DNA of 5,487 bases from an uncultured Erysipelotrichaceae bacterium (GCA_946621045.1 CAMOOA010000089.1:1-5487); one strand, 5' to 3'. Positions 1 to 5,487 are shown, counted from the first letter of the stretch. Program-made: numbers and translations. Notes: generated by a model not told the origin, from the letters alone.

Positions 1-488
1 GCCTGCATCCAGTTCGGATCAAATTCCTGATCGAGGGCTTCGATTTCCTCCACGCCCTCTTTTTTCAGCGCCTGGCTCAGCTGACGGAATACCATTTCAA
101 ATCCTTTGCGGTAGTTCTCGTCGTTGCTGTCTTCCGCCTTGAGCGCCAGTGCCCGTTCGCAGTTATCCAGAACCGGCAGAATCTCAAGCGCGAAGCTCTG
201 AATGTGATACTTCATGTTGGATTCGTATTCCTTGGTCAGCCGCTTGCGGGTGTTTTCCGTATCCGCATATGCCATCGCATAGGCATTTTTCAGCTTTGCG
301 ACCTGGCCTTCCAGTTCAGCAATCCGGGCGGCGGGATCCGGTTCTGCGGGTTCTGTCTCCGCCTTCTCAGCAGTTTCGGTTTCCGGTTTTTCCGCAGGGC
401 TTTCCGCTTCTTCGGGAGCGGCTTCCTCCTTTACAGTTTCTTCGGAATCCTTCTGCTCTTCCGTTTCTTTTACTTCTGTATCATTCAT
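1..488 (-). CDS. grpE: GrpE nucleotide exchange factor of DnaK (partial, C-terminus missing)
   Basis: GrpE is the cytoplasmic co-chaperone that releases ADP from DnaK and resets the DnaK-DnaJ folding cycle. The reading frame runs from ATG 488-486 to the window edge, giving 162 complete codons; the rest of the C-terminal beta domain is missing. Residues 1-53 are a Glu/Ala/Pro-rich acidic tail, probably disordered. Residues 54-100 look like the long coiled coil (ARIAELEGQVAKLK, then ENTRKR at 78-83). ILPVLDNCERAL at 103-114 and GFEMVFRQL at 129-137 match the family core, and FDPNWMQA at 156-163 matches the start of the GrpE signature, where His or Met is accepted at the Met position. The ATG overlaps the hrcA stop as ATGA, and GGAGG lies 6 bases upstream, so translation is probably coupled to hrcA. 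It shares the CIRCE-controlled promoter with hrcA; dnaK would be expected next, outside the window. Identification is firm. Confidence 0.95.
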   Translation of the reverse strand, partial: MNDTEVKETEEQKDSEETVKEEAAPEEAESPAEKPETETAEKAETEPAEPDPAARIAELEGQVAKLKNAYAMAYADTENTRKRLTKEYESNMKYHIQSFALEILPVLDNCERALALKAEDSNDENYRKGFEMVFRQLSQALKKEGVEEIEALDQEFDPNWMQ

Positions 489-1510
489 CTTTGTCCTCCG
501 CCTGTTTTTCTGTACATCTTTTCAATCATCTGAGCCATATAATCCAGCATTCCCACAACCTGGTCATAATTCATCCTGCTCGGACCTACGACCATCAGCT
601 GACCGGTTTCCGAATCATTTACCCGGAAGGTGCTGCGCACGATCGCAACATCGTTGTACCAGGTGAGCTCGGCGCCTCTAGCGGTAGTGACAAGCGCATG
701 CTCATCATTCCCGATTCTCCGCCAGACGGTTGAATCATCCAGCATGTTCATCAGCTGCTTGAGTTTTGAAATGTCTTCAAACTCCGGCTGATACAGCATG
801 CGGTCTTTTCCGCTGAAGTATACGTTCTCCGACGCAAACCTAACAAACGCCTGCACAAATGCAGTGAACAGAAGATCGTGCCGCTGTACGACTGCCGCAA
901 GCTCCGGCTTCAGCTTTTCCATCTCGTCCGGAAGTTCTGCGATCGGCACACCTCTCAGATGCTGATTGAGAATATCCGTACAGGTTTCCAGATCCTTAAA
1001 CGGAACATCTTCCTCAAACCGGAAGTTTTTCGTTTCCGTATGTCCGGTATTCGTAATCATCACCACAACGGCGTTCCGTTCATCGATCTGAAACAGCTTG
1101 AGGTGTTCCAGCTTCTGTGCGGAGCTGTCCGGACCGATTGCGCCGGTTGTCATGTTGGTCATTTCAGAGAGAATCCGGCAGCTGTGTTCCACCGCTTCTG
1201 AAATGTTCATGTTTGACACTTCGAATGCATCACGGATTGCGACTTCCATCTTCTTGTCGATGGCTGAGTTCTTCAGAAGGTTTTCGCAATAGAACTTGTA
1301 GCCGAGCGTAGAAGGAATTCTGCCCGATGACGTATGCGTCTTTTCGAGGTACCCCATTTCTTCCAGTACCTGCATATCATTACGGATCGTCGCGGATGAA
1401 TACGGCAGTTTGTATTTCGTCTGCAGCATTTTTGAACCAACCGGTTCAGCGGTCTTGATATATTCATCGACAATCGCCTTGAATATCTCGATACGTCTCG
1501 GTGTAAGCAT
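485..1510 (-). CDS. hrcA: HrcA heat-inducible transcription repressor
   Basis: HrcA represses class I heat-shock operons by binding CIRCE operators; in known systems it needs GroEL for activity, so misfolded protein relieves repression. The 341-residue product has the usual family length. Residues 1-75 form the winged helix-turn-helix region, with EPVGSKMLQ at 22-30, SSATIRNDM at 38-46 and the wing signature SSGRIPSTLGYKFY at 61-74. The central and C-terminal GAF-like and dimerisation parts follow, ending in the diagnostic GPSRMNYDQVVGMLDYM at 309-325. The ATG at 1510 is preceded at 6 bases by a near-perfect Shine-Dalgarno sequence and puts the family's usual LTPRR at the N-terminus. It is the first gene of the operon, overlaps grpE by 4 bases, and has a CIRCE element about 60 bp upstream, so it very likely autoregulates. 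No damage is seen. Confidence 0.97.
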   Translation of the reverse strand: MLTPRRIEIFKAIVDEYIKTAEPVGSKMLQTKYKLPYSSATIRNDMQVLEEMGYLEKTHTSSGRIPSTLGYKFYCENLLKNSAIDKKMEVAIRDAFEVSNMNISEAVEHSCRILSEMTNMTTGAIGPDSSAQKLEHLKLFQIDERNAVVVMITNTGHTETKNFRFEEDVPFKDLETCTDILNQHLRGVPIAELPDEMEKLKPELAAVVQRHDLLFTAFVQAFVRFASENVYFSGKDRMLYQPEFEDISKLKQLMNMLDDSTVWRRIGNDEHALVTTARGAELTWYNDVAIVRSTFRVNDSETGQLMVVGPSRMNYDQVVGMLDYMAQMIEKMYRKTGGGQR

Positions 1511-1516
1511 CTGCGT

Positions 1517-1528
1517 TCACCTCCTTTT
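1517..1528 (-). promoter_or_regulatory. Strong ribosome binding site of hrcA
   Basis: On the minus strand this reads AAAAGGAGGTGA, almost fully complementary to the 3' end of 16S rRNA, with 6 bases before the ATG at 1510. It fixes the hrcA start. Such a strong site for a repressor that is needed in small amounts is slightly unexpected; it may serve the coupled grpE as well. Confidence 0.85.
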
Positions 1529-1530
1529 AG

Positions 1531-1549
1531 CAATCACACCCTGTGACTG
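1531..1549 (-). promoter_or_regulatory. Predicted 5'-terminal hairpin in the hrcA-grpE leader
   Basis: The minus strand reads CAGTCACA, GGG, TGTGATTG, which as RNA folds into an 8-bp stem (one G-U pair) with a 3-base loop. The promoter at 1555-1583 predicts transcription start at about 1548, so the message would begin within the first two bases of this stem. The hairpin ends 2 bases before the Shine-Dalgarno sequence. A 5'-end stem of this kind commonly protects Bacillota mRNAs from 5' exonucleolytic decay. That role, and the fold itself, are inferred from the base pairing only. Confidence 0.5.
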
Positions 1550-1554
1550 CCAAC

Positions 1555-1583
1555 AGTATAACCCCGATTTTTAGCACTGTCAA
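1555..1583 (-). promoter_or_regulatory. Sigma-A promoter of the hrcA-grpE operon
   Basis: On the minus strand TTGACA (1583-1578, full consensus) is followed after exactly 17 bases by TATACT (1560-1555, five of six consensus bases). Transcription should start near the A at 1548, giving a leader of about 38 bases. The -35 box lies inside the CIRCE element, so bound HrcA would block RNA polymerase directly. This is the best promoter in the window. Confidence 0.88.
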
Positions 1584-1597
1584 CATCTGTGTGCTAA
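1571..1597. promoter_or_regulatory. CIRCE operator (HrcA binding site)
   Basis: The sequence TTAGCACTG, nine bases, GTGTGCTAA matches the 9-9-9 inverted-repeat layout of CIRCE (consensus TTAGCACTC-N9-GAGTGCTAA). The outer seven bases of each arm pair perfectly; the two innermost positions of the arms do not pair. It overlaps the -35 box of the hrcA promoter and faces the hrcA start about 60 bp away. This is the standard location and partner for HrcA autoregulation, so assignment is secure although the site is not full consensus. Confidence 0.93.
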
Positions 1598-1612
1598 AAG
1601 TTGAAAACACAT

Positions 1613-1639
1613 AAAAAACCGCATAACTATGCGGTTTTT
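1613..1639 (-). terminator. Rho-independent terminator of the ftsW-rsmD unit
   Basis: An inverted repeat with CCGCAT/ATGCGG core, extended by A/T pairs to an 11-bp stem, encloses a 4-base loop (1625-1628). Read on the minus strand it ends in a run of six T. It sits about 50 bases past the rsmD stop and just before the CIRCE/promoter region, insulating the heat-shock operon from ftsW-rsmD transcription. The flanking A/T runs make it formally bidirectional, but no plus-strand gene lies upstream of it. Confidence 0.88.
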
Positions 1640-1687
1640 GCACATTCGCAAAAAGATATTCAAACGGAAATGAAGAATCATTTTTTA

Positions 1688-2245
1688 TCACTCCGCAGAA
1701 GCTCGGTAATAGCTGATCCGTGAAATTCCGTAACAGGCCTCCTTATACCGTCCGAGCCTGCCGATCCGTTCCGGAAACTGTTCCTCCTTCAGGGATTCAA
1801 TGACGACTGTTGCGCCGTCCGCAAGCAGGCCGGCATCCGCAAGCAGACCGATGATCCGGATGTTTTCCTGAAGCCGGTACGGCGGGTCGAGATATACAAG
1901 ATCAAATGTCCGCTGCTGTTCCGCCAGAAGCCGGATGGCTTTCTCTGCCCGGACCGGAAGCACAAGCGAGCGCTCCGCAAATCCGAGCTGTTCGATATTC
2001 TTCCGGATCACGCGCACCGCATCTTTTGCGCAGTCGACAAAAACCGCGCGTTCCTTGCCGCGGCTGAGCGCTTCAAAACCGATTGCGCCGCTTCCGGCAT
2101 AGAGGTCCAGCACATCGCCTCCGTCAAAGAATCCGCCGAGCGAAGAAAAGACCGCCTCCCGGACCTTGTCGAGCGTCGGTCTGGTTTCCTTTCCTTCCGG
2201 GGTCTCAAACCGCCTGCTTCCATGTGTGCCCGCAATGATTCTCAC
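1688..2245 (-). CDS. rsmD: 16S rRNA (guanine966-N2)-methyltransferase RsmD
   Basis: RsmD uses S-adenosylmethionine to methylate N2 of G966 in 16S rRNA during small-subunit assembly. The product is 185 residues, the usual size. The N-terminus MRIIAGTHGSRRF and the TRPTLDKVREAVFSSL block at 21-36 are family hallmarks. Motif I of the Rossmann-fold methyltransferase is DVLDLYAGSGAIG at 44-56, the acidic end of beta2 is VFVD at 68-71, and the catalytic motif IV DPPY is at 120-123; all look intact. The start is GTG, overlapping the ftsW stop as GTGA, with AAAGGAG 7 bases upstream, so translation is probably coupled to ftsW. In many Bacillota coaD follows rsmD; here rsmD is the last gene and is followed by a terminator. 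Confidence in the function is high. Confidence 0.95.
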   Translation of the reverse strand: MRIIAGTHGSRRFETPEGKETRPTLDKVREAVFSSLGGFFDGGDVLDLYAGSGAIGFEALSRGKERAVFVDCAKDAVRVIRKNIEQLGFAERSLVLPVRAEKAIRLLAEQQRTFDLVYLDPPYRLQENIRIIGLLADAGLLADGATVVIESLKEEQFPERIGRLGRYKEACYGISRISYYRASAE

Positions 2246-3504
2246 TCGATCGCTCCTTTGCGGTACTGATCGATGACCGCCTGTGAAATGCCGACCGCGA
2301 TCATGAATGCAAGTGTGGAAGATCCGCCCGATGAGATCATAAGCAGCGGGACGCCGGTCAGCGGAATCATGCCGGTAACACCGCCGATGTTGAACAGACA
2401 GTGGATTACAAGATACATGGCTGTTCCGATCAGGATGATTCTCGCCTGCTCGCTTTTGATCTTCATGGCATAGCGGAACAGCTGAACGATAATGATCATA
2501 TAAGGAACAAATATCATCAGGAACCCGAAAAGACCGAGTTCCTCAACAACGATCGCAAGAATAAAGTCCGTATTCGCGGCGGGAAACTGCGTGTATTTGC
2601 GGACGGAATTGCCGAAGCCGAGACCGAACCAACCGCCCGTCGCAAAACTGACCAGTCCGTTGACCAGCTGGAAGCCGGTGTCATACATATCGACAAACGG
2701 ATTCAGTGCGGAAAGAAACCGGTTGATCTGATAGGCCTTCAGCGGAAGACGGCGGATAACCGCCTCTCCGAACGGCGAAAGAATATACAGAACAACCGCC
2801 ATTCCGGCAATGATCAGAAACCGGATCAGGCTCTGCGCCATCCGGAGCTGCGGATGCTGGGGAATCATCAGACAGATACATGCGATCATCAGGATGACCA
2901 CCGCGCTTCCCATATCCGACTGGAGTACAAGAACGATCAGGAAGTAGGCAAAGATAAATACCGCAGGACGCTTTACAAAATCACTGCTGTTGTCGAACAC
3001 TTTTTTGACATCGCCGCAGTAGGCCGCAACGATCAGGATGACCATGACCTTCGCAAACTCCGAAGGCTGAATGGAAATATCCATACCGGAGACCGGGACA
3101 CGGATCCAGGCACGGGCACCTCCTGCGGCCGGGAATGCAAGGCAGAACAGAAGTGCAAACCCGATACCGATTGCCCAAACCGGAAAGCTGCCAGTTTTCA
3201 GAAAGGACAGTTTGAAATAATTGGCAAGCCAGACCATGAAATAATAACCGGCGCCAAGAAATACGATCTGCTTGATGACGATCAGCGCAAGCCGTCCCGG
3301 CCTTCCGACAGTAAGCCCCATCGAGGAACTTGCGATCATGAGAAGACCGAATCCGGCAAGAAACAGAATACTGATAAAAATACCGCGGTCTGCCCGTTTC
3401 GGCATCCGCAGGAAAAAACGGCGCTTTACCGGCGCTGCAGTTTCACGGTTCAGAGTATTGATATCAGCGGTCTGTACGGTCATATCTGCTATAGATTCTA
3501 GCAC
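2242..3504 (-). CDS. ftsW: SEDS-family peptidoglycan glycosyltransferase, FtsW-like
   Basis: This is an integral membrane polymerase of lipid II, working with a class B penicillin-binding protein at the septum. The 420 residues hold about ten hydrophobic segments from residue 42 on, after a basic cytoplasmic N-terminus. SEDS landmarks are GARAWIRV at 129-136, IQPSEFAK at 145-152, QSDMGSAV at 195-202, and NTDFI at 311-315, whose D313 matches the essential Asp297 of E. coli FtsW. EELG follows at 321-324 and GGSS at 393-396. GFGNSVRK at 296-303 resembles FtsW (GLGNSxQK) more than RodA, so FtsW is preferred. Odd points are N311 where His is usual, and PLLMISSGGSS at 386-396 against the common PLPFISYGGSS. 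The start is uncertain: GTG 3504 has a weak AAAGAAG upstream, while ATG 3483 has none but lies just after a predicted transcription start. It overlaps rsmD by 4 bases. Confidence 0.9.
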   Translation of the reverse strand: MLESIADMTVQTADINTLNRETAAPVKRRFFLRMPKRADRGIFISILFLAGFGLLMIASSSMGLTVGRPGRLALIVIKQIVFLGAGYYFMVWLANYFKLSFLKTGSFPVWAIGIGFALLFCLAFPAAGGARAWIRVPVSGMDISIQPSEFAKVMVILIVAAYCGDVKKVFDNSSDFVKRPAVFIFAYFLIVLVLQSDMGSAVVILMIACICLMIPQHPQLRMAQSLIRFLIIAGMAVVLYILSPFGEAVIRRLPLKAYQINRFLSALNPFVDMYDTGFQLVNGLVSFATGGWFGLGFGNSVRKYTQFPAANTDFILAIVVEELGLFGFLMIFVPYMIIIVQLFRYAMKIKSEQARIILIGTAMYLVIHCLFNIGGVTGMIPLTGVPLLMISSGGSSTLAFMIAVGISQAVIDQYRKGAIE

Positions 3505-3522
3505 AGGTCAACTTCTTTACAA
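3495..3522 (-). promoter_or_regulatory. Putative promoter of ftsW-rsmD
   Basis: On the minus strand TTGTAA (3522-3517) is separated by 16 bases from TAGAAT (3500-3495). Matches to consensus are four and five of six. The start of transcription would fall near 3488, which is inside the reading frame begun by GTG 3504 and 5 bases before ATG 3483. Either the message is nearly leaderless or the real promoter lies farther upstream. Confidence is moderate at best. Confidence 0.45.
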
Positions 3523-3544
3523 AGACGCCGCGGCTCTTTAGAAT
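3516..3544 (+). promoter_or_regulatory. Sigma-A promoter of def
   Basis: TTTACA (3516-3521) and TAGAAT (3539-3544) are spaced by exactly 17 bases, each with five of six consensus bases. Predicted start is near 3551, giving a leader of about 16 bases that just accommodates the ribosome binding site. The -35 box overlaps that of the divergent ftsW promoter on the other strand. Confidence 0.7.
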
Positions 3545-3555
3545 ATGCCTGTAAC

Positions 3556-3561
3556 AGGTGA
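3556..3561 (+). promoter_or_regulatory. Ribosome binding site that sets the def start
   Basis: AGGTGA lies 5 bases before the ATG at 3567. An in-frame GTG at 3558 is part of this site and has no good Shine-Dalgarno sequence of its own, so ATG 3567 is preferred over the 9-base longer version. Confidence 0.7.
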
Positions 3562-3566
3562 ACACA

Positions 3567-4133
3567 ATGCTTATAAACAACGATACGATTATCAAGGACA
3601 GCGATCCTTCCATCCGCCGCAAAAGCGAGCCGGTGGAGCTTCCGCTCAGCGAAGAAAACAAACAGATCCTGCGGGAAATGTTTCAGTATGTAATGGACAG
3701 CACCGATGAGGAAAAGGCAAAGGAACTCAACCTCCGCCCTGCCGTCGGCATCTCTGCCATTCAGATCGGCATCCCCCGGCAGCTGACCGCAGTCATCGTG
3801 CACGACTATGACAAAAACGATGAGCTCGTGACCTATCAGTACATGCTTGCAAACCCGAAGATCATCTCCCGTTCCGTTCAGCCGGCATATCTCGAAAACG
3901 GTGAAGGCTGCCTTTCGGTCCAGGAGGAACACGACGGATTCGTCGTACGCAGTGCACGCGTCAAGGTAACCGGTTATGATCTTCTGACCGACCGGAACAT
4001 CACGATCCGCGCCCGCGGATATCTGGCGATCGTTCTCCAGCATGAAATTGATCATTTCAGCGGCGTGCTGTTCTACGACCATATTGACAAGGATAACCCG
4101 CATCCGGAAGTACCCGGCGCGCTTGTAATCTGA
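3567..4133 (+). CDS. def: Peptide deformylase, type II
   Basis: Peptide deformylase removes the formyl group from the N-terminal methionine of new proteins at the ribosome, using a bound metal (usually Fe2+). The product is 188 residues from ATG 3567. Motif II EGCLS is at 113-117 (C115 metal ligand) and motif III QHEIDH at 158-163 (H159 and H163 ligands, E160 catalytic). The inserted stretch after residue 45 and the end FYDHIDKDNPHP at 169-180 are typical of the Gram-positive type II enzymes. Motif I reads AVGISAIQI at 59-67 in place of the usual GVGLAAPQI; the active-site Gln (Q66) is kept, so activity is still expected. It is transcribed alone, divergent from ftsW, and closed by a terminator. 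The usual partner fmt is not adjacent. Identification is firm. Confidence 0.95.
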   Translation: MLINNDTIIKDSDPSIRRKSEPVELPLSEENKQILREMFQYVMDSTDEEKAKELNLRPAVGISAIQIGIPRQLTAVIVHDYDKNDELVTYQYMLANPKIISRSVQPAYLENGEGCLSVQEEHDGFVVRSARVKVTGYDLLTDRNITIRARGYLAIVLQHEIDHFSGVLFYDHIDKDNPHPEVPGALVI

Positions 4134-4144
4134 CATCCGATTCA

Positions 4145-4173
4145 GGGAGATCTCCAATCTCCCTTTTCTTTTT
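4145..4173 (+). terminator. Rho-independent terminator of def
   Basis: GGGAGAT and ATCTCCC form a 7-bp stem (4145-4151 with 4157-4163) around the 5-base loop CTCCA, followed by the T-rich tract TTTTCTTTTT. It begins 12 bases after the def stop codon and separates def from rnj. Confidence 0.9.
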
Positions 4174-4182
4174 ATAGATTAA

Positions 4183-4191
4183 TGATATAAT
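4183..4191 (+). promoter_or_regulatory. Extended -10 promoter of rnj
   Basis: TGATATAAT is a perfect extended -10 element (TGn followed by TATAAT). The position for a -35 box falls in the T-tract of the def terminator and has no good match, as is common for extended -10 promoters. Transcription would start near 4198, giving a leader of about 40 bases before the ATG at 4238. A second TATAAT at 4232-4237 abuts the start codon and is probably only A/T-rich spacer. Confidence 0.6.
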
Positions 4192-4237
4192 TCCGTTGAA
4201 AAAAGTATCTTCAGCCTAGAAACGAGGTAAATATAAT

Positions 4238-5487
4238 ATGAGAAATCAAGCATCCGGTCAGGGTACCGGACGTCCTGTACGTTATTCTCAGGTCAAGGAA
4301 CCTGATTACAGTCAGCATGAAATCAACCGCAGAACCGATACGCTTGTTTATGCAATCGGCGGTCTCGGCGAAGTCGGAAAAAACATGTACTGCGTCGAAC
4401 ACGATGATGAAATCATTATCATCGACTGCGGCGTTCTTTTTCCGGAAGATGAACTTCTCGGAATTGACTATGTTATTCCCGATTACACCTATCTGGTCCG
4501 CAACCAGTCCAAGATCAAGGCGCTGATCATCACACACGGTCACGAAGATCACATCGGCGGAATTCCGTTTTTTCTGCGGTCGGTTCATCTCCGGCAGATC
4601 TACGCGCCCCGCTTTGCGAAAGCGCTGATCGAAAAGAAACTGGAAGAGCATCATCTTTCCCGTGCATGCAAGGTCATTGAAATCAACGGCGACAGCCGGA
4701 TCAAAACCGAACATTTCAGTGTCGGCTTCTTTGACACCGTTCATTCCATTCCGGATTCCCTCGGCATTCTTGTCAACACACCGAACGGACGCCTTGTGGA
4801 AACCGGCGACTTCAAGTTTGACCTTACTCCCGTCGGCACAAACAGCGACTATCAGAAAATGGCCTATATCGGACAGGTCGGCGTCACCCTGCTGCTGAGC
4901 GATTCCACCAACTCCAGCGTTCCCGGTTTTTCCATCTCCGAAAAACAGGTTGCCAATGCGGTGATGGACCAGATCCGCAAAACCCCGGGAAGACTCCTGG
5001 TTTCGACCTTCGCGTCCAACGTCAACCGTCTGAATCAGATTCTGATGGCTGCCGTCGCATGCAACAGAAAGGTTGCGGTATTCGGACGCTCCATGGAAAA
5101 CGTGCTTGAGATCGGCCGCAAGACCGGCTTCATCAAGATCGATAACGACAGCTTCATCTCCGGAAATGATCTCAACACACTCCCCGCAAACCGTATCTGC
5201 ATCGTCTGCACCGGATCGCAGGGAGAGCCGATGGCAGCCCTGTCGAGGATTGCCAACGGCACGCATAAATTTCTGCACATCATTCCGGGAGATACCGTTC
5301 TGTTCTCATCGAACCCGATTCCCGGAAACGGCGTCAGCGTCAGCGCGGTCATCAATCAGCTGACCAGAGTCGGCGCCAATGTCGTTACGAACTCTCCGCT
5401 GACAAGCTTCCATACAACCGGACATGCGCCGAAGGAAGAACAGAAGCTGATGCTGAATCTGATCAAGCCGAAATACTTCATGCCGAA
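4238..5487 (+). CDS. rnj: Ribonuclease J (RNase J1-type), C-terminus missing
   Basis: RNase J is a metallo-beta-lactamase/beta-CASP nuclease with 5'-3' exonuclease and endonuclease activity, central to mRNA decay and rRNA maturation in Bacillota. The frame starts at ATG 4238 with GAGGT at 4224-4228 and runs off the window after 416 codons; roughly 140 residues would remain. GGLGEVGKNM at 41-50 and FPEDELLGIDYVIPDY at 68-83 are family blocks. The zinc motif HxHxDH is intact as HGHEDH at 100-105, with further ligands at H169 and D191 (TGDFKFD). The beta-CASP part shows SDSTN at 221-225, STFASNVNR at 256-264, GRSMEN at 283-288, TGSQGEPMAALSR at 325-337, and FHTTGH at 391-396. The complete active site indicates the J1 type, not a J2-like paralog with weak catalysis. 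About 30 polar residues precede the point where B. subtilis RNase J1 begins. It has its own promoter. Confidence 0.96.
   Translation, partial: MRNQASGQGTGRPVRYSQVKEPDYSQHEINRRTDTLVYAIGGLGEVGKNMYCVEHDDEIIIIDCGVLFPEDELLGIDYVIPDYTYLVRNQSKIKALIITHGHEDHIGGIPFFLRSVHLRQIYAPRFAKALIEKKLEEHHLSRACKVIEINGDSRIKTEHFSVGFFDTVHSIPDSLGILVNTPNGRLVETGDFKFDLTPVGTNSDYQKMAYIGQVGVTLLLSDSTNSSVPGFSISEKQVANAVMDQIRKTPGRLLVSTFASNVNRLNQILMAAVACNRKVAVFGRSMENVLEIGRKTGFIKIDNDSFISGNDLNTLPANRICIVCTGSQGEPMAALSRIANGTHKFLHIIPGDTVLFSSNPIPGNGVSVSAVINQLTRVGANVVTNSPLTSFHTTGHAPKEEQKLMLNLIKPKYFMP

Noticed and set aside
149..733. 194-residue open frame on the plus strand over grpE and hrcA
   Set aside because: It spans the coupled junction of two well-supported minus-strand genes and its product is an unrecognisable Ser/Pro/Phe-rich chain.
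1662..1687. A/T-rich inverted repeat (AAATGA, TCATTT) followed by T residues on the plus strand
   Set aside because: The stem is only about 6 weak pairs and it points in the direction in which no gene is transcribed. The strong terminator at 1613-1639 explains the end of rsmD.
3403..3405. Later ATG start for ftsW (residue 34, just before the first membrane segment)
   Set aside because: It would fit some SEDS proteins, but there is no Shine-Dalgarno sequence before it and the basic N-terminal tail upstream is plausible coding sequence.
2401..3501. 366-residue open frame on the plus strand opposite ftsW
   Set aside because: The product is a charged, low-complexity chain without a recognisable domain, and it lies exactly antisense to a gene with complete SEDS motifs. 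It arises from the codon bias of ftsW.
3498..4157. 219-residue open frame on the minus strand opposite def
   Set aside because: It covers def and the def promoter in antisense, and its product resembles no family. It is a shadow frame.
4196..4222. Second possible rnj promoter, TTGAAA with TAGAAA
   Set aside because: The spacing is only 15 bases and the -10 match is weaker than the extended -10 element at 4183-4191.
4211..5278. 355-residue open frame on the minus strand opposite rnj
   Set aside because: It is fully antisense to an RNase J with all catalytic motifs, has no Shine-Dalgarno support that I could see, and ignores the def terminator and rnj promoter.

Overview
The window reads as an ordinary chromosomal core region of a Bacillota (Firmicutes) bacterium, roughly half G+C. 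Evidence for this is the hrcA-grpE gene order behind a CIRCE operator, a type II peptide deformylase of the Gram-positive kind, an RNase J, and strong AGGAGGTGA-type ribosome binding sites. An Erysipelotrichia-like lineage would fit, but that is an impression from protein similarity and was not tested. Every reading frame of any size is explained by a known housekeeping family, and I find no mobile element, CRISPR array, tRNA/rRNA or toxin-antitoxin gene.

Left part, minus strand (1-1597): the heat-shock operon hrcA-grpE, presumably continuing to dnaK/dnaJ beyond position 1. grpE is cut off by the window edge. hrcA and grpE overlap by ATGA. The operon is driven by a near-consensus sigma-A promoter (TTGACA, 17 bp, TATACT) whose -35 box lies inside a slightly degenerate CIRCE element. 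HrcA should therefore repress its own operon. The predicted transcript starts with a small hairpin followed by a very strong Shine-Dalgarno sequence.

Middle, minus strand (1613-3522): an ftsW-rsmD unit. A SEDS-family septal peptidoglycan polymerase is followed, with a GTGA overlap, by the 16S rRNA m2G966 methyltransferase. It ends in a rho-independent terminator just upstream of the CIRCE element. The start of ftsW is ambiguous (GTG 3504 or ATG 3483).

Right part, plus strand (3516-5487): def (peptide deformylase) is transcribed divergently from ftsW. The two predicted promoters share the same few bases as their -35 boxes. def ends in a clear terminator, and rnj (RNase J1-type) follows from its own extended -10 promoter and runs off the right edge.

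The genes belong to separate housekeeping processes: protein folding under stress, ribosome modification, cell division, N-terminal protein processing and mRNA decay. The points worth a second look are regulatory architecture and a few departures from family motifs, not a new system.
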